From: Zoroaster sp. YZ-2022
Taxonomy: Eukaryota > Echinodermata > Asteroidea > Forcipulatida > Zoroasteridae
Assembly (NCBI GenBank): GCA_029582265.1
Contig: CM055828.1
Location: 15,101,777 to 15,165,776 of the forward strand
Length of the DNA: 64,000 bases
Direction of reading: 5' to 3'
Positions 18,090-60,989 of the stretch are shown piece by piece (within the stretch, counting starts at the first letter, position 1; each line of letters begins with the position of its first letter). The notes below the pieces were generated by a model, which was given only the letters and a program-made list of their open reading frames with translations, searched no databases and was not told the DNA's origin. The position numbers were made by a program, and so were the translations under genes.

Positions 18090-20000
18090 GCTTGGAGGAG
18101 CTCTGCACTCTCACTATTCTCACTCAAGAAGCTAATATTTTCATGAGACTCGTCGGTTGTCTTAGTGCATTACAAATATGACTGCCATTCCCGAGACTGC
18201 AGTTTGAATCCTTGGTAATTAAACAGCGAAATGAAATAGGTTAATTGAAAACATTTTCAAGTGACCGATCCTACTTCAAATGTGAAAAATATACGACACA
18301 GAATTAAAAAGGGATGCCCATATACACCTGCAAGACAAGTTTTTAATAAAACCATAACCCCCATACTTCTCATAAACGTGATCAACAGTTTTATGATATT
18401 TCTTGAAAACTATAGGATTGGAAATGGAGTCTGTCACAAACCTAAATTAAGTAATGATTTTGCAGATCACCTTCCCAGCTGCCGAAACTAGTCAACATCG
18501 CAAAGCATGCTAGTCATCTTATGTCAACCACAACACAACACAAGTTTCTACAGATTTTCAGAGAAAAAAAGCTCCCCAGCTGTACTTGGCGGAGGTATGC
18601 ACTCTAAGAGAGTACTTTTCTAGTTACCAATATTTTACCTTCCCTTTAATGTACACAATCACTGGCAACAAATTATAAAGACAATATTTACATGTGGCTT
18701 AAAAGCCTTGAGCAATGGATTTATTCCATGGTATTTATTGAAGTGAATTATTTCTATTCCAGCAAAGTTACATTAAACAGGTGGAATGATTCTGTAATTT
18801 TAAAATAAACAAAAATAGAGAAAATCTACTAGGACAATGTCTTAAAACACAATGTTTGTGTGCATCAAAATCAATTTTAAACCTATTTAAAATAATGCGA
18901 GTTAATCACTTAACATATCCTTCAAGGTTAAAGAGCTTTAAACATTCTCAAATCTATTTGTTATTTTATAAATTGCTTACATTTACAAGCTGTTATTATG
19001 GTGGGTGGAAATACTGTTAGATCATAGTGACTATATCTCTATGAACAAGGTTAATGAATGAAATACATATACCTCTAGATACAAATATAAAAGCGCTGGA
19101 TAGAGATGAACATACAGGACAATTGGATTTTACATATTGTCTTGACAATGCATGTAACTTTTCATCATGCATGTGATGTATTCAATGCTTGGACATATTT
19201 CAAGTTTGCATTATATTAAGTCATTCAAACAATGTACACTTTTACACTTTGGCATAATGAATGAAATGTTACTTCCAGAAATTAGTAATTTCACAACACT
19301 TTACAATTTGTGTGAAAATTATACATAGTATCACGTGTACAAGGGGAATAACTTAGGACATCCTACACATGCAACATTGTCTAAAAGGTACAGAGTCCTT
19401 ATGCTCAACCACAATAGGTCATGTAATAATGAGCTTTAGGGATTCAAAAGAACTTTATTTTCCAAATTGGTAAATAAGTTGTTATTAAAGCCTGATTTTG
19501 TAAATGATTAGGTAACATTACTAAATATGTGAATGAACATACATGTATTTAAAATTATCTTGACTTCTGTTTATACACTAAAATCTTATTGCTTAATAAG
19601 TTCTCAGTTGTTGTCATGCACCTGGGCTATTAAAACACTAAGTTGTATACCAGGTACATCTTGTGAAATGGCAAGGGTTGCTGAACTAGAAATGTAGAAT
19701 TATACATAATGTACAATAATGCTCATAGCCACATTACATTATTGGTAATCTCCAATAACAAATGACCACAATTTAACATGAACCTTACTTAACTTACGAA
19801 TTTCTGTCTTGCAAAGATGAAAATGCCACAATAGAATGAATATAAACAACTTGAATGAATCGTCACAATTGTCTTGTTAACAGCACAATGAAATAAACTG
19901 AAACTTTTTCAAGTTAGCTTTTGAACATATATCTTGATTCTTATAAAATATGGATGGAGTTACAGACATTTTACCAAATGTGTAAAATGACTAAGATCTA
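18090..20000. other. AT-rich intergenic sequence
   Basis: Between the convergent genes. No exon with good splice sites, no element ends recognised. Short ORFs here show no protein pattern. Confidence 0.5.
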
Positions 20001-20014
20001 AGAATTAAAACTAC

Positions 20015-20279
20015 GTAAAACTTGTAGCTTTGCATGGTGAGGATGATAAGTAAGACTAATTGCGGTGACACCATGTGGAATCTCAATTGAGTAGTAATTA
20101 GTTCTGAAAAGAACTGGAGGTACAACTCGACGTTTCGATCAGTATGCTCTGATCGTCTATTCTCCTGAGGACGATCAGAGCATACTGATTGAAATGTCGG
20201 GTTGTACCTCCAGTTCTTTTTAGAACTAATTACTACTCAATTGAGATTCCACATGGTGTCACCGCAATTAGTCTTACTT
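20015..20279. mobile_element. Penelope-type palindromic element with 12-bp target duplication
   Basis: Near-perfect inverted halves, outer ends gcggtgacaccatgtgg and ccacatggtgtcaccgc. Flanked by the direct repeat aattaaaactac (20003-20014 and 20280-20291). Inside are two copies of gatcagagcatactgat in opposite orientations; the right one follows CTGAGGA and precedes GAAA, as in a hammerhead core. Confidence 0.75.
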
Positions 20280-20299
20280 AATTAAAACTACATTAATTG

Positions 20300-22140
20300 G
20301 CTTTTGGCAAAAAGATTTTTTTTAAATTAACAAGCTGTGCGGCTACAAATTTTAGCATTAATCCACGGAAATTGTCCATAGTGAAAATACACCCATGAGA
20401 CTGATTTGTGTTAGCCTTTATATATAACTGGCAAACAATTAATTGATGGCTTTGGACATACAAACTTATGAAATCCAGAATTGTCATAAAAACATCCAAC
20501 ATGTTCAAACACAAGAACACTTTAATGGCAAATCATTTCACTACAGTAACCTACTTATAAATTAAATTTCATGTTAAAAAATTACATGACACTTTCAATG
20601 TGACATTTTCAACAGGACAAATGATAATGATTACATCATTAAATATAATTATAGAATTTCAAGATTATCGAACCATTTGGTTATTTTCACTGGGGGCATA
20701 CCATTTGAGAATCACAGTTTCACCATTATATCTTGCATATAAATATTACATTTCTTAGAATTTGCACCGATAAAAATTATAGAATTTATTTCAGAAGTTA
20801 CAATTATAAATTATAAGAAATATTTTGGATTAAATCACTAAATAATACACAGAACCACCAATACAAATTGACTGCATGGGGGATTTTAACCTTTAACCTC
20901 CAGATATCTATTAAAATGCCTTACCTACTCAACTGTTCATCCAAATTGTCAACACCTTTGTTCAAGTGATTCTAGTCAGAAGACATAACCCACAAGCATT
21001 GGGTCATCCCACACAAGGCTAGTTCTCTCTTAATGGTGTCATACAAAGAGAACTGGTGTTCTAAGCATCATAATTTTCAAGGGCCAATCCACAAAGGGGG
21101 TGGGGTCTGGACTCCCTCCCCCTTGATTTTAGGAAGAAAAATGTAATTAAGGACATTTATATTTGCTAGAAGTTTTTGTTATAACCAAAATGCCTAGAAA
21201 TGCAAAGCTTCCATGAGCTTTGCTTGCTGGACCCTCCACCAGGCTTCCCACTTCCCTCTGGGCACTGAGCATGGAAGGTTTTGCTGCACCTTCCACAATT
21301 CCTGGATCTGCCCTTAATTTGTGCCATGTATGATCACTGTCTCTACAGCAATGAAAGTTGTGTCTACTGATAATCCCAAAACAAGGAATTGACAATTTTG
21401 ACAAACAACAACCATAGGGCTGGATAGAGCTCAGTTACTAGAGTACCTAAGCTTCCTTATTATCCACATCACTAAACACAAGGTCAGTATCATTGCATCT
21501 CTAGGGGGAAAACTCAAATTAACCCAAACTATTATTCCAAACAGATAAGCAAGGACTCAAGCTGACAAATAACAAAACATTCTACTTAAAGAAAATAATC
21601 ACCCATTTTACAACTTACAAATGCTTGTCTTAATTGTTTCATTTGCTTTTCCATTTAGACTCAATACCTCAAAGTGAAAGCCCATTTGTTTGAATCAAGG
21701 AATACATAGATTAAACGTCATAATCATTTTATTTACTTTTTACATTGTATATATTTGAGATGTATAATTATCTAAAATACTTGCTTAATCATACACTAAA
21801 TGTTATCATTAACACAGCTACTACTCAATTGCTTTATATAGCACATACATGTACAGTATTGTATAAGTTATATGTAATAATTGAGAGGGGTTTAAGACAA
21901 TCAGTTATTGGTTTTTGGCAATTACATTGGGGAAGATTGGTTGCACTTGTGCTGGAACTATTTCATGCATTGGTGAATCCAGGGGGATAAAATGGAGTAA
22001 TTAATTACCCAGCCCATTTTTATCAGTGATCCCCCTACTCCCCCTCCCTCCCCGTCAGCTACCCTGGCTCAAGCCTTCAGTTCATGTAACTGACATGGTA
22101 TAGATAAATGCTGTGAGCATGACAGTCTTATGTAGACTAA
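20300..22140. other. Intergenic sequence
   Basis: AT-rich, no supported exon. A G/C-rich scrap at 21090-21130 resembles the ends of gggg/cccc-type elements. Confidence 0.4.
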
Positions 22141-22162
22141 ACTTACACCTAACAGATAGAGA

Positions 22163-22530
22163 ATAATAATAATAATAATAATATGGACTTATATAGCGCA
22201 CGTATCCACCAAACTGGTGCTCAAGGCGCATTATATTATTACCCCTGCTCATCAGGCTCATAAATCATTCCTGAAACCATCTCAGCTCCCTGGGGAGTAT
22301 ACAGCTCAATTGCTGCCATTACAGCGCATATAGGGCTAATCAAACACAACAACCAACTCTGCCCTCACAGGTACCCATTTACCCCTGGGTGGAGAGAAGC
22401 AATTATGGTAAAGTGTCTTTCTCAAGGACACAAGCACCATGGTCGCGGTTGGGATTCGAACCCACATTCTGACGACTCAGCCATCAGAACACAAATCCGA
22501 TGCACTAAACCGCTCGACCATGGCACTCCA
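22163..22530 (-). mobile_element. tRNA-derived SINE family 1
   Basis: On the minus strand: head ggagtgccatggtcgagcgg, box B gggattcgaaccc on the plus strand (ggttcgaatccc in sense), body with ctccccagggagctgagatg, and 3' end gcgctatataagtccat with (ATT)n. About 365 bases. Confidence 0.85.
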
Positions 22531-23058
22531 CAAGAAAAATCTTTGGTGAAAGAAAATAGGCCTGCAGTTATGTATATATAATAACCTGTCAGTGGCTATC
22601 GTTAGAGAGACTGCAAAATATAAATATATGAAATACCAAGATATTTTCCATTATTAGTTGTTGTCTTTGCTTACTATGTCACAGACATGTACGTTTTATC
22701 CTTAGGTATTGCATTCTTGCCATACACCAATATTAACTAGATGTATATACATGTATTACAGGCATGTAGAAGTATATGGTGATTATTCCAAAGCATGCAT
22801 GAAAGACATTATTAATAGGATTTTTGTTGCAATTTGAAAAATTCAAATATAGACTGTATTTATTTGGATGTACACAATGTACAATTATACATGGATGCAT
22901 ATATTGCATTGCTGGAATGTATTTAATTGATAATGGTCATTGGGTATTAATTAATACAGTATTACTTTTGCTGACAATGGATACATAGTTCTGGTTATTA
23001 AGGCAGAAGGTGTCTTTGTCAACAACATGTTTCCCTGATTGGGGTTTAGGGTTCCCAT

Positions 23059-23290
23059 TGGCGGATCCAGGGGGGGCTAAGGGGGCTGTAGCCCCCCCCC
23101 CCTAAAATCGTTTAAAAAAATATTTAAAAAAAGAGAGAAAAAGAGAGAGGGGGAGGGGAGAACGCACTCCCATTCCCTCACTGTGCTTTGTTTTTCTGTC
23201 CCTTTGATTATTTCATTGTAATTTTTGTAGTACTGAAAAATAATTGTTTTTGATTCTCAGCCCCCCCTTAAAAAATGTTCTGGATCCGCC
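23059..23290. mobile_element. Element with GGCGGATCC termini, copy B
   Basis: Ends attggcggatccag and ttctggatccgcc; interior shares gctaagggggctgtagcccc and ctttgattatttcattgtaa with 8429-8698. Confidence 0.75.
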
Positions 23291-24169
23291 CATGGTTCCA
23301 ATCAGGATAGTATATTAATTGACATGGACCCTGTTAGTGTTTATTAAGGATGTTACTACACAACAACACCAATTATAAGATACCATTAACAAGCTATGGA
23401 CAAATCTGATGACAAAAATTATCCCATATAACATTCCATGGTGACATAAATTAACAATGTCATAGAAACATGAGCTCACTTATTGATAACATCACTGTAT
23501 ATTTACACGGCATGGAGACAGTCACAAGGCGCTATATTTCCATATCTCAGGCGACACCAACCTTCTTTTGTGGAATTAAGTTCATGGAAGTTCTCTTATC
23601 AACTGTGTATACAACTTGACATTATGCATGACCATGCAGCTACATACATGTACGTATACTGCTAGTATATATTCAGTCGCATGACTTAAGTTTGGCTCCT
23701 CGGTTAATGTGACTGCATGCATTCCAGCTATCTCCAAACGTTGTTTGCTTAAGAAAGTCATGGGATTGACACTGACAATTCCAAATCAGTGGCCAGAAGA
23801 TGTCTGGTGAATTCTCATTAGTTCATTTCAAAGTCCTCTCCACACTTTTTGGATTCACTCATGCACTGTGAAATCCACTGCAGGGATATTTGGGTATCAG
23901 GAGTCTGAATATACAGCAACATATCCATCACCAGTGTTTGTGAAGAACAAGTACCCATGCAAACACTGCCTAGGCATACAGTTCTAGTTGACTGTACCAA
24001 AGTAGCATGCATATTCAAGTGAACCTAACACAAGTGCAGAATCAGCAAATAAGTCAGGGAAGTTGCACTCTATTAACTTCACACCAAAATCTTAATAGCA
24101 GTATGAGCTACTGGTCTTTTCAATATAAGCTTTGTATACATCCCTCCATTGAATTTACCTTTTTTCCTT

Positions 24170-24220
24170 TTTCCTTTATTTTTTTATTTTTTTATATTTT
24201 GTTTATTTTTTATTTTTTTT
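24170..24220 (-). promoter_or_regulatory. A-rich stretch with several AATAAA on the minus strand
   Basis: Reading the minus strand, AATAAA occurs repeatedly here, about 220-260 bases past the possible alternative stop at 24432. It could serve as a polyadenylation site for the alternative 3' end. Confidence 0.2.
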
Positions 24221-24574
24221 GGCATAAGGTATTAACAGGTCTATATAGATCGAAATAAATGCATTGTAAATTCCGTGAATGATTTCCAATCAATATAAAC
24301 ATGGAACATCGTATGTTTGACATTATTGCCATCAGCCAGTAGTGCACAGATGGTTGATATACCGGTAATTACACGAGGCCTTCAAGACCTCCATTCACAG
24401 TCTCATTATTCAGCAGAGATTCTTCCACTGTTTACTGTCCATCTGAGAAACAACAAAAACAAGAAAATGAACATTTTCACTAGGTACTCCTTGTGTTTGA
24501 GAGAAGAGCAGGGGGTGTTGCTGTATACGTGGTGCATAGCATAAGTTATTGAGACTTGAATCTGATTCCAATCA

Positions 24575-24695
24575 AATTTATTTTTACTTGCAACCTGAAA
24601 TTCTTGCGCCGGGTGATAAACAATTGATTTGATTTTGCCCTCAACTGATGTAATGTATGAAGCATTGTATACTGTCTGAGTGTCTGTGAAAAAAA
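24575..24695 (-). mobile_element. SINE family 2, reverse copy
   Basis: Plus strand shows aaattcttgcgccgggtgat then aaacaattgatttgattt, the reverse complement of the family 2 tail. Confidence 0.55.
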
Positions 24696-25478
24696 TCAAC
24701 AGTCAACTCTGGTTATGGGTTATGACCATGATTACAATGAGGGAATGGGATTGTGAATAATGGGAAACATTAAAGCAGTAAGATCTTGGAACAAAATTAC
24801 TTTTGACTTAACTTGTACACAAAATTATTTGAGGCTGAACTAGACTAATGATTTGTAATTAGTTACAAGCCATCTGGCTTAACCTGGGATACTGATTACA
24901 ACTCTGGAGATCACATTACAATCCTTTTCTTTTTTCTTTATATGTAAAGAAATATATTGAAATACTTTCAAAACTTTAACACAAGGAGGCTGGAAATACT
25001 GGCATTGGCATGGCATGGTAAAGTCCTGACTTCATCAGTCCACTGGAAATAGACCTCGTGCATTCAAGTGACAAACTGAATGGCGCCCTCAATCAAAGGC
25101 AAAAATATAAGTCCTTCATTGGTACATGTTCACACACTCAAAGGTGTGTCACATGCATGTGCAGTGTGAATACATGAACCAATGAGTGACCTTTTAAAAT
25201 CTTATACATAAGGTCTAATGGATTGAATATGAAACACTTGGACATAAGGACTCAATCAGTTCAAGTCCTTACTGAGAAACATTCATAAATCAGTTTGTTA
25301 ACTGTTTTCCTTTCTTCAAAAATAAACAGAAATTTGCATATCAAAATGGAATTTATTTTACTGATAACATTGCAGAAGAAACACAGCTGATATTTTAAAA
25401 TATTGTATGCAGTTTCTGGAACCAGAAATTCATTGCCGTATTATCACAGTCAATAATGAATAGTTTTAAAGACACTAC

Positions 25479-25551
25479 CTGGAATAGTAATTGGAAGTTC
25501 ATCAAAAGACCCAACAGACACGTGAAGTGTTGATATGTGTCGTTCAGTCCC
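25479..25551 (-). CDS. Possible alternative 3' exon of the Slac2-like gene, next
   Basis: Acceptor ggtttccacag; phase 0 reads GTERHISTLHVSVGSFDELP then ITIP, with donor CCAG|gtagtg. Without splicing the frame continues eight codons (SVFKTIHY) to a stop at 25450. A strong acceptor (gttgtttctcag) at 24442 would add only D-G-Q and a stop. Confidence 0.45.
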
Positions 25552-25609
25552 CTGTGGAAACCAAGTCAAGCAAGCAATCCTTGAAATAAAAGGCTTTCTA
25601 ATGCCAGTA

Positions 25610-25740
25610 TACATTTCTACAAATGCATCCATACTTTGAAAAAAAAAATCAAGAAATATGTACAGAAACCAACATGTGAAAGTTTCATTTTTGTGATAAT
25701 GAGAAAACAGTGAAAATGCATTCAGGTTTGTCTTATTTAT
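25610..25740 (+). repeat. Ancient dispersed repeat copy
   Basis: aacatgtgaaagtttcattt then gagaaaacagtgaaaatgca; same motif order as 6.2-6.4 and 8.9-9.0 kb. Confidence 0.45.
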
Positions 25741-25995
25741 TTAACATGGAATTTTGAGTGAAAAAATTCATTTGGGAAATAATTTTAAAGCACCTTAGTG
25801 TGTAAAGGGATGTTTGATACAATTATCAACATTACACATCCCCAAGACAGCGAATAAATATGTTATTTGCATATTGGGCTCAGACTTTGTTTCATCACCC
25901 ATGTTAAAACGTTCTGCCACCGTTCGGTAGATCAATACATATTTGTTTGTGAATTTCTTTCATTTTGCACATATAAACCAAATTATGCTAGCTGC

Positions 25996-26350
25996 ATAAT
26001 AATAATAATAATAATGTGTGGACTTATATAGCGCACGTATCCACCAACTAAGTGGTGCTCAAGGTGCATTATATCATTACCCCTGCTCATAAGGCTCATA
26101 AATCATTCCTGAAACCATCTCAGCTCCCTGGGGAGTATACAGCTCAATTGCTGCCATTACAGCGCATATAGGGCTAATCAACCAACTCTGCCCTCACAGG
26201 TACCCATTTAACCCCTGGGTGGAGAGAAGCAATTATGGTTAAGTGTCTTGTTCAAGGACACAAGTGTCACGGCCGGGATTCGAACCCACATTCTGCTGCT
26301 AACACCAGAACTTGAGTCCGGTAAGCTAGACCGCTCGGCCACGACACTCC
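25996..26350 (-). mobile_element. tRNA-Leu-like SINE family 1
   Basis: Minus strand head: ggagtgtcgtggccgagcgg, then gactcaagttctggtgttag and gggttcgaatccc. gactcaagttctgg is like the anticodon arm of tRNA-Leu(CAA). 3' tail (ATT)n at the plus-strand left end. Confidence 0.85.
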
Positions 26351-26506
26351 ACAATGTTGCCATTGGACATCAATATGACAGAAACATACTCAAATATTAA
26401 AGTAGTAAGTCTGAAATATTTGGCTGACATTCTGCTACCTTATTCCTTAAAAAGTTTTTTTTTCTAATTCAAATGACTCCAAATGTTTTGCATCACATCA
26501 ACCTAC

Positions 26507-26571
26507 CTCTGAATTTGAATCGTTGCCATGGTTATCATCAGCAGTATCTGTGGTAAGCTTCAGTCTCTTTT
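26507..26571 (-). CDS. Possible alternative 3' exon of the Slac2-like gene
   Basis: Acceptor tttctgtgcag and donor GAG|gtaggt enclose 65 bases with a single open frame, encoding KRLKLTTDTADDNHGNDSNSE (written in two parts: KRLKLTTDTADD, NHGNDSNSE). That frame requires one incoming base, exactly what the 31574 donor supplies. It leaves in phase 0, matching the 25.5-kb exon. It could instead belong to a separate gene. Confidence 0.5.
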
Positions 26572-26599
26572 CTGCACAGAAAAAAAGTAGGTAAAAACC

Positions 26600-28085
26600 A
26601 TTAACAGCTTTTAATCGCCTGATTCATACAATTGTCCGATCATCATGGAATGCAATCAACCAACTATTAAAACAAAAATTATTTCAATGTCTGTATCAGA
26701 ACTGTGGGTATTGCATCCTCAATAATTGCTACAAAGCAATGATTTGGCACATCTTAAGGCTACTTAGAACATTTACAGATGACAATCTGACAAAAGCAGA
26801 TAATGAAATAAACCAACACTTTGTAAAATATGATAGAAATGTTCGACTAAATCTCTGCAGTCATAATGTATTCTGTCACAGACCAGGTAGTGTTGTTTCA
26901 TACTCCAAGCAAAGTTAATCTTCAAGCATTTGCTACAAATTTTCTGCAGATTGGAATTTTGAATCATTCTCCTGAATCTCAGCATTTGATGACAACAGGT
27001 GTCAATAAATCATTTTTCTATTACAAATCAGATATGTTGAGCTGCTGCACATATACCATGTGAAAACTATGCACGCTAAATCTAACATCTCTTTGAGTAT
27101 GTGTATTTTGTAATTATAATAATATGCCCATGTTGGCTATGTCCAGCGGGTGGTGGTATCTATGAGTTAATTTGTATCACATTTAAGTTTGCCTGAAGAA
27201 TGCAGCAGCCTGTACAATCTGCAAACTATATGACACACAGAATGAGGCTCATGTCATTAATTATATTTAATATCTAGGTGTAGATGACACATTAATTGAG
27301 AGAAGTGCAAATGAATAATTTTATAAATAGTGAACTATATCACCTACAATCACAATGAAAAATGAGATTAGTACATGTATTCAAGATATATCTTTCAAGA
27401 AGAATCTTAGTGGAATTTTTCTAGTGAATGAAGTTTGTAAGATGGAAAATCACAACCCATTGCAATTAGGTTGTAGAAAATGTAAACTTTTGCCAGATGA
27501 TTCTAATGGCTGAGGGGTGAGGAGGTACTGTTTGTAGACATCACATTTTTTTCAAGTTCAATGCATGAGATTTTTGCTTTAGAATTGGGGCTCAAGGCAT
27601 GAAAATGCATGTGTCACTTGCATTGTGAGATAAATTATATGGCATCTCTGTCAAGGTAAAGTAATCAGCTTGGAAATACAATACATATCTTAAAGAATTG
27701 GATTTAAAATATGATACGAAAGTTGAAAGAGGAGCACCAATGTAAACACAATGTGGTATAATTCAATAATGCTTTGTGGTAATTTTATAATTTCTCAGAA
27801 TATTGGTGAAAACAAAATATGAGCAGAAGAAAAAGTAGTATGTGGCAACAACAAAAATCAAATTGAATTCATTCTGTCTAAGCTACTTTGATTTGGAGAA
27901 ATGGTGTAGTTTTAGATACCTAAATTGTGTCTATATATCTTGGGAGTGAATGAATTTTTTGAAAAACGACAATTGAGCTGACATTTTCATTGGCCAGTTA
28001 AACATATGTTTCATTCTCATTCAGAATGCATGCACACACTGACATTACTAGGTCATTGGTACACATACTACACGCAACACCTTTA
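26600..28085. other. AT-rich sequence, no supported exon
   Basis: Short ORFs only; no splice-bounded open segment that joins the neighbours was found. Confidence 0.4.
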
Positions 28086-28087
28086 CT

Positions 28088-28450
28088 GGGCCCAATTGGG
28101 TTATAACACTATGAATAACTTTACCCTGAAAATGCCCTGAAAATCTGTTTTACCGTGAAATAAATAGTTCACAGCAATTTCATGACACAACACCGTGAAA
28201 ACGCCATGAAATACTCTTGGGATTCCTTCGCCATGAAAACACCAGCATGAACTCCTTGTGGCAGTTTTGGGGCAGCTCATTAATTCTCGAGAGCGCCGTG
28301 AATTTGCCCTGAAATCACTGTAAACATTATTGCCAATATCTGAGAGGAAGAGCCACCATGAAGTTGCCATGAAAGTACGGTGAACTGTTATTTCACGGCA
28401 AAACAGATTTTCAGGGTTATTCATAGTTAATTCATAGTGTAATGGGCACC
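28088..28450. mobile_element. Inverted-repeat element, TIR ACACTATGAATAAC
   Basis: Outer gggcccaattgggttat and aatgggcacc, then acactatgaataac with its inverse near 28425-28440. Inner arm cctgaaaatctgttttaccg pairs with its inverse at about 28395-28415. The middle is rich in ccatgaaaa/ttcacgg units. 363 bases, no ORF. Confidence 0.75.
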
Positions 28451-28569
28451 AGTCATTTCACAGGACAAAATATTCAAATGCTGGAAATTTAAGGTCTCTT
28501 ATTAAAAAGGGAAGATATATTTTTGGTAATTACCAGATTGTCAAATCTACCATATAATATCTCAAAGCT

Positions 28570-28620
28570 TACTTGGTGTAAAGTTATTATAGGTATCAAT
28601 CATCCTGAGAAGTTATTCCA
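28570..28620 (+). repeat. Dispersed repeat, core GTGTAAAG-TGATGATGGTATCAATC
   Basis: acttggtgtaaagttattat then aggtatcaatcatcctgaga. Related stretches at about 29684, 33995, 36557 and 45590. Confidence 0.45.
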
Positions 28621-30237
28621 TCTTAAGTACTTTTATCATGAACACCAAGACATGACTTTTCTGATGAGCAGGTCAGGTCCAAACTTTGAAAAAAGGAAGG
28701 TGTTCCATTGTTCTCTCAGCAATAACAGGCAAAACATTTCAAATTGTGTGGGTCTTCTGCCAATTTAAAAAGATCTTTCCACCCCATTAACATATTCCAT
28801 TGTGTACACCTTATCCTTAAGTGCCCAATATCACCCCCAACAATTTTGTTTTTAACCTATATGAAGTGAAGGTACTAGTGATTTGGTGAATGATGTTAGA
28901 TGCTAGTAGTTATCACAAGTGATCGCTGGTGCAATGAATCATGTAACCATACCCATAATTTGTTGACTCGCAGTGCAAAATGATGCCTTCAACCATTGAT
29001 AATAGCACTGATGCATCCCGAGGAGCAAACCAACTAATTAGGTTAGCTTTGTAACACAACCAACGTGTTGAAGATTTGGTCCGGCAATCAGTGACTATGC
29101 AGGGGACACATGATATCCAATTGGCATTTTGATTCTCACGAATGCAAACACTCTGTCAAGCCGTACGTGATGAAAATAAGACAAACACGTCTGATCCTAC
29201 TCTTTTTTTGTCTCAATCTTAAAACATGTTTGAGATGGTATTTGAATAACTGTTTTTTGTGGTTGATTTTCTAAGAAAATATCTCCATTGACTTTTTAAA
29301 TATCAACTAAACAACATCTTATGGTAATTTTCTTTTTCAACTCTTGTGTGATTATTCTTTGCGGGGGAAAGGAAATTATCCTTTCTATTGGCAAATTACC
29401 AAAAAATGCACGCAATACAAAGTTGGGGGTGAGAGAGGAGAGCATTCAAAAGTTTTGCTCACAAGCACAATAAAGAACTGTGACAATTACATGACCCTCC
29501 ACCCTTCTGAAACTCTTTATCCACTCTCTATCCAACCCCCGATTTCTTTGATAATATGTCAGGAAATTTTTTAAAGTTAACAGAGTTGATTGATTTTGAC
29601 ATAAAATAAAACAAGAAGGTACAACACTGGTAATTACCTGATGATAACATTTCCCAATTATTATTTGAAAGCTTAATTTGATGTGAGTGAAGTTTGTTAA
29701 GGTACCAATCATCCTGGAAAATGATTGTCACAAAAATATTCACATTTTCATAGTTGAAATCATGCAAAACATGGTTGCAACACAAAATGTTTTATAAGAT
29801 GCAAAACACAGTGATTTGCAAACATCTTTTTGAGGTTTAGATGGGCAGTTAAACATTAAAAACATATCCAAAAATGGTTCAGTGCATAAAGTTCTTCTAG
29901 TCATGAACAGCCCTCCTCTATTTTTATTTGTTGATTGTTTGTGATAAATAAATCTGGTTCCATCATTAGCTGTATAGTCTCCTTGCAGCAAAAACCCATT
30001 ATGTTTCTGGTATATACTACAATGGAGTCAATACGAAACAGGGCAAGCACCCAACTCAATAAATAGGCCTACATGTGTACAATGTCAGCTTTGGCAGAAA
30101 ATCTAGTCGCTTCTCAGACAAACTGACAACATATGGTCCTTGCTCTATGCATCAACTATATACTTTACTTCTGTATAATGCTGCAAATTATTATTTTTGT
30201 TATCACTTTTTCTTTGAAGACAAAGTATAATGAAGCC

Positions 30238-30243
30238 TTTATT
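30238..30243 (-). promoter_or_regulatory. Candidate poly(A) signal for the 30.4-kb terminal exon
   Basis: AATAAA on the minus strand about 165 bases past the stop codon; position only, no transcript support. Confidence 0.3.
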
Positions 30244-30406
30244 CTTCGAGACAAATGATTGTTAATAACATCATGTATAGAAATAATACATTATGAATGA
30301 ACAATTATGACGACATGGTGTGCCAATGCTATGAGTGAGAATCGTGCAATCTTTAAGAAAAAGATCCCACAAGTCACCTAGCCCGTCATGCTTTTTGAAT
30401 TTTTTT

Positions 30407-59562
<29,156 letters not shown>

Positions 59563-60024
59563 CTGTATGAAAACCACATACAATATATCCATTAAAATAA
59601 AAGAAAATAATTCATCAGATTGACATTTTGTTTTCTTCTTTTTTGCAACTACCTCAAGCACAATAAGCCAGTCTTATTATTTGCACTTGTGTGTTGCTAG
59701 GCTTGTGGGCATTAACTACATGTATGGGTCCCATGCATTAACTTAGCAATGAAGTGGGGCGTATTAAGTACTGTCCATGGCATGTTTGAATCTGTTTGCA
59801 TGTTACTACTACTGTAGGCTACTTGTTTGTATGCAGCACACAAGCAAGGTACAGTACATTTGCTCGCAGCAAGTTTCCAATCTTCAATATTATTCATTAC
59901 ATTGATTAAATAACCTTTTAAGGTGTACTGCAATAGAAAACTTCTCATGGAAGATCGATAGATTGGCTGTTGGAACATTTTTTGACGTATCAACACTTTT
60001 TTTGGATTTTGTTTTTCACAAATA

Positions 60025-60258
60025 TATACATAACACCAAAAGAAACGTCACCCTTAAAAATATTTATTATTTTCATTTTATAATTAATATAATTTGTTTA
60101 ATGAAGAATATTATGAGTATGGAGTGTAACACAACACAATGTGGCAAATTTGGTTGACCTCAAAATTTGTCATGCATGACGTCTGAGGACACATAAGCTA
60201 AACACGTTCTCAGACTTATCAAAATTTAGGGGGTGACGTTTCTTTTGCTGTTATGTAT
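60025..60258. mobile_element. Inverted-repeat element, TIR ATACATAACA
   Basis: tatacataacaccaaaagaa with acgtcaccc at the left, matched by gggtgacgtttcttttgctg and ttatgtata at the right. About 234 bases. Confidence 0.75.
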
Positions 60259-60989
60259 ATTTCCAACAGGACAATACAGAATCTTTTAACATCATCCTGA
60301 AAAAGAAAAGTGATTGGTGTCCACATCAATGCCAGTACTCGGTCATGCAATTCTGTGATTCAGCTTTAATTTACTGATCATTCTGTCAAATGACGTCATG
60401 ATATTTTTGACCCATATAGGACCATATTTCAAATGTTCAGTTTGAAGATATTCAGTAAAATGCTTTGATTTGGATTTGTGGTAAGCCTTCCCACATTGAA
60501 AAGATTAAAAAAAACATGCCGGGTGTTTCAAATTCAGCAACCATTAAAAAAGCAAGTGCTACGGATTAGAGTTTCACTCATTATTTTAACACAAGGAATG
60601 GAACTAATTCCTACGTTCCAATGTTCATTAACATATATTTTGGCCATTATAGTGTACTTCTATATGACAGATGCATGTATGTGTGTCTATATGCCATGTT
60701 GTCATTGTGCCTCCTACCATCCCTCAATCATCACCAAGACATCTCTGAAGCATGCATACCCCCCCCCCCCTCTCTAGGTATTGATCAAAATTGTCATGAT
60801 TCATGTATGTGTAGGCCTTGTAGTCTTACAGTGATATATGCAAGCCAAGAACACATACATGTATGCAATGCATGTACAGTACAATATACATGTAGCATGA
60901 GTACTTTTACCAAATATCTTTTATCGAAATATAAGCTTTGAAACCATGAATGACAGAAAGTACAATAACTTTCATCTGGGTGAGGTTTG

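Noticed and set aside
18261..18491. 76-codon plus-strand frame
   Set aside because: No splice sites, domain pattern or neighbour support.
23817..23969. Minus-strand frame GSVCMGTCSSQTL ending at 23818 as the last Slac2-like exon
   Set aside because: It fits phase 1, but its acceptor (atgcctag) has a poor pyrimidine tract; the acceptor at 24442 is stronger.
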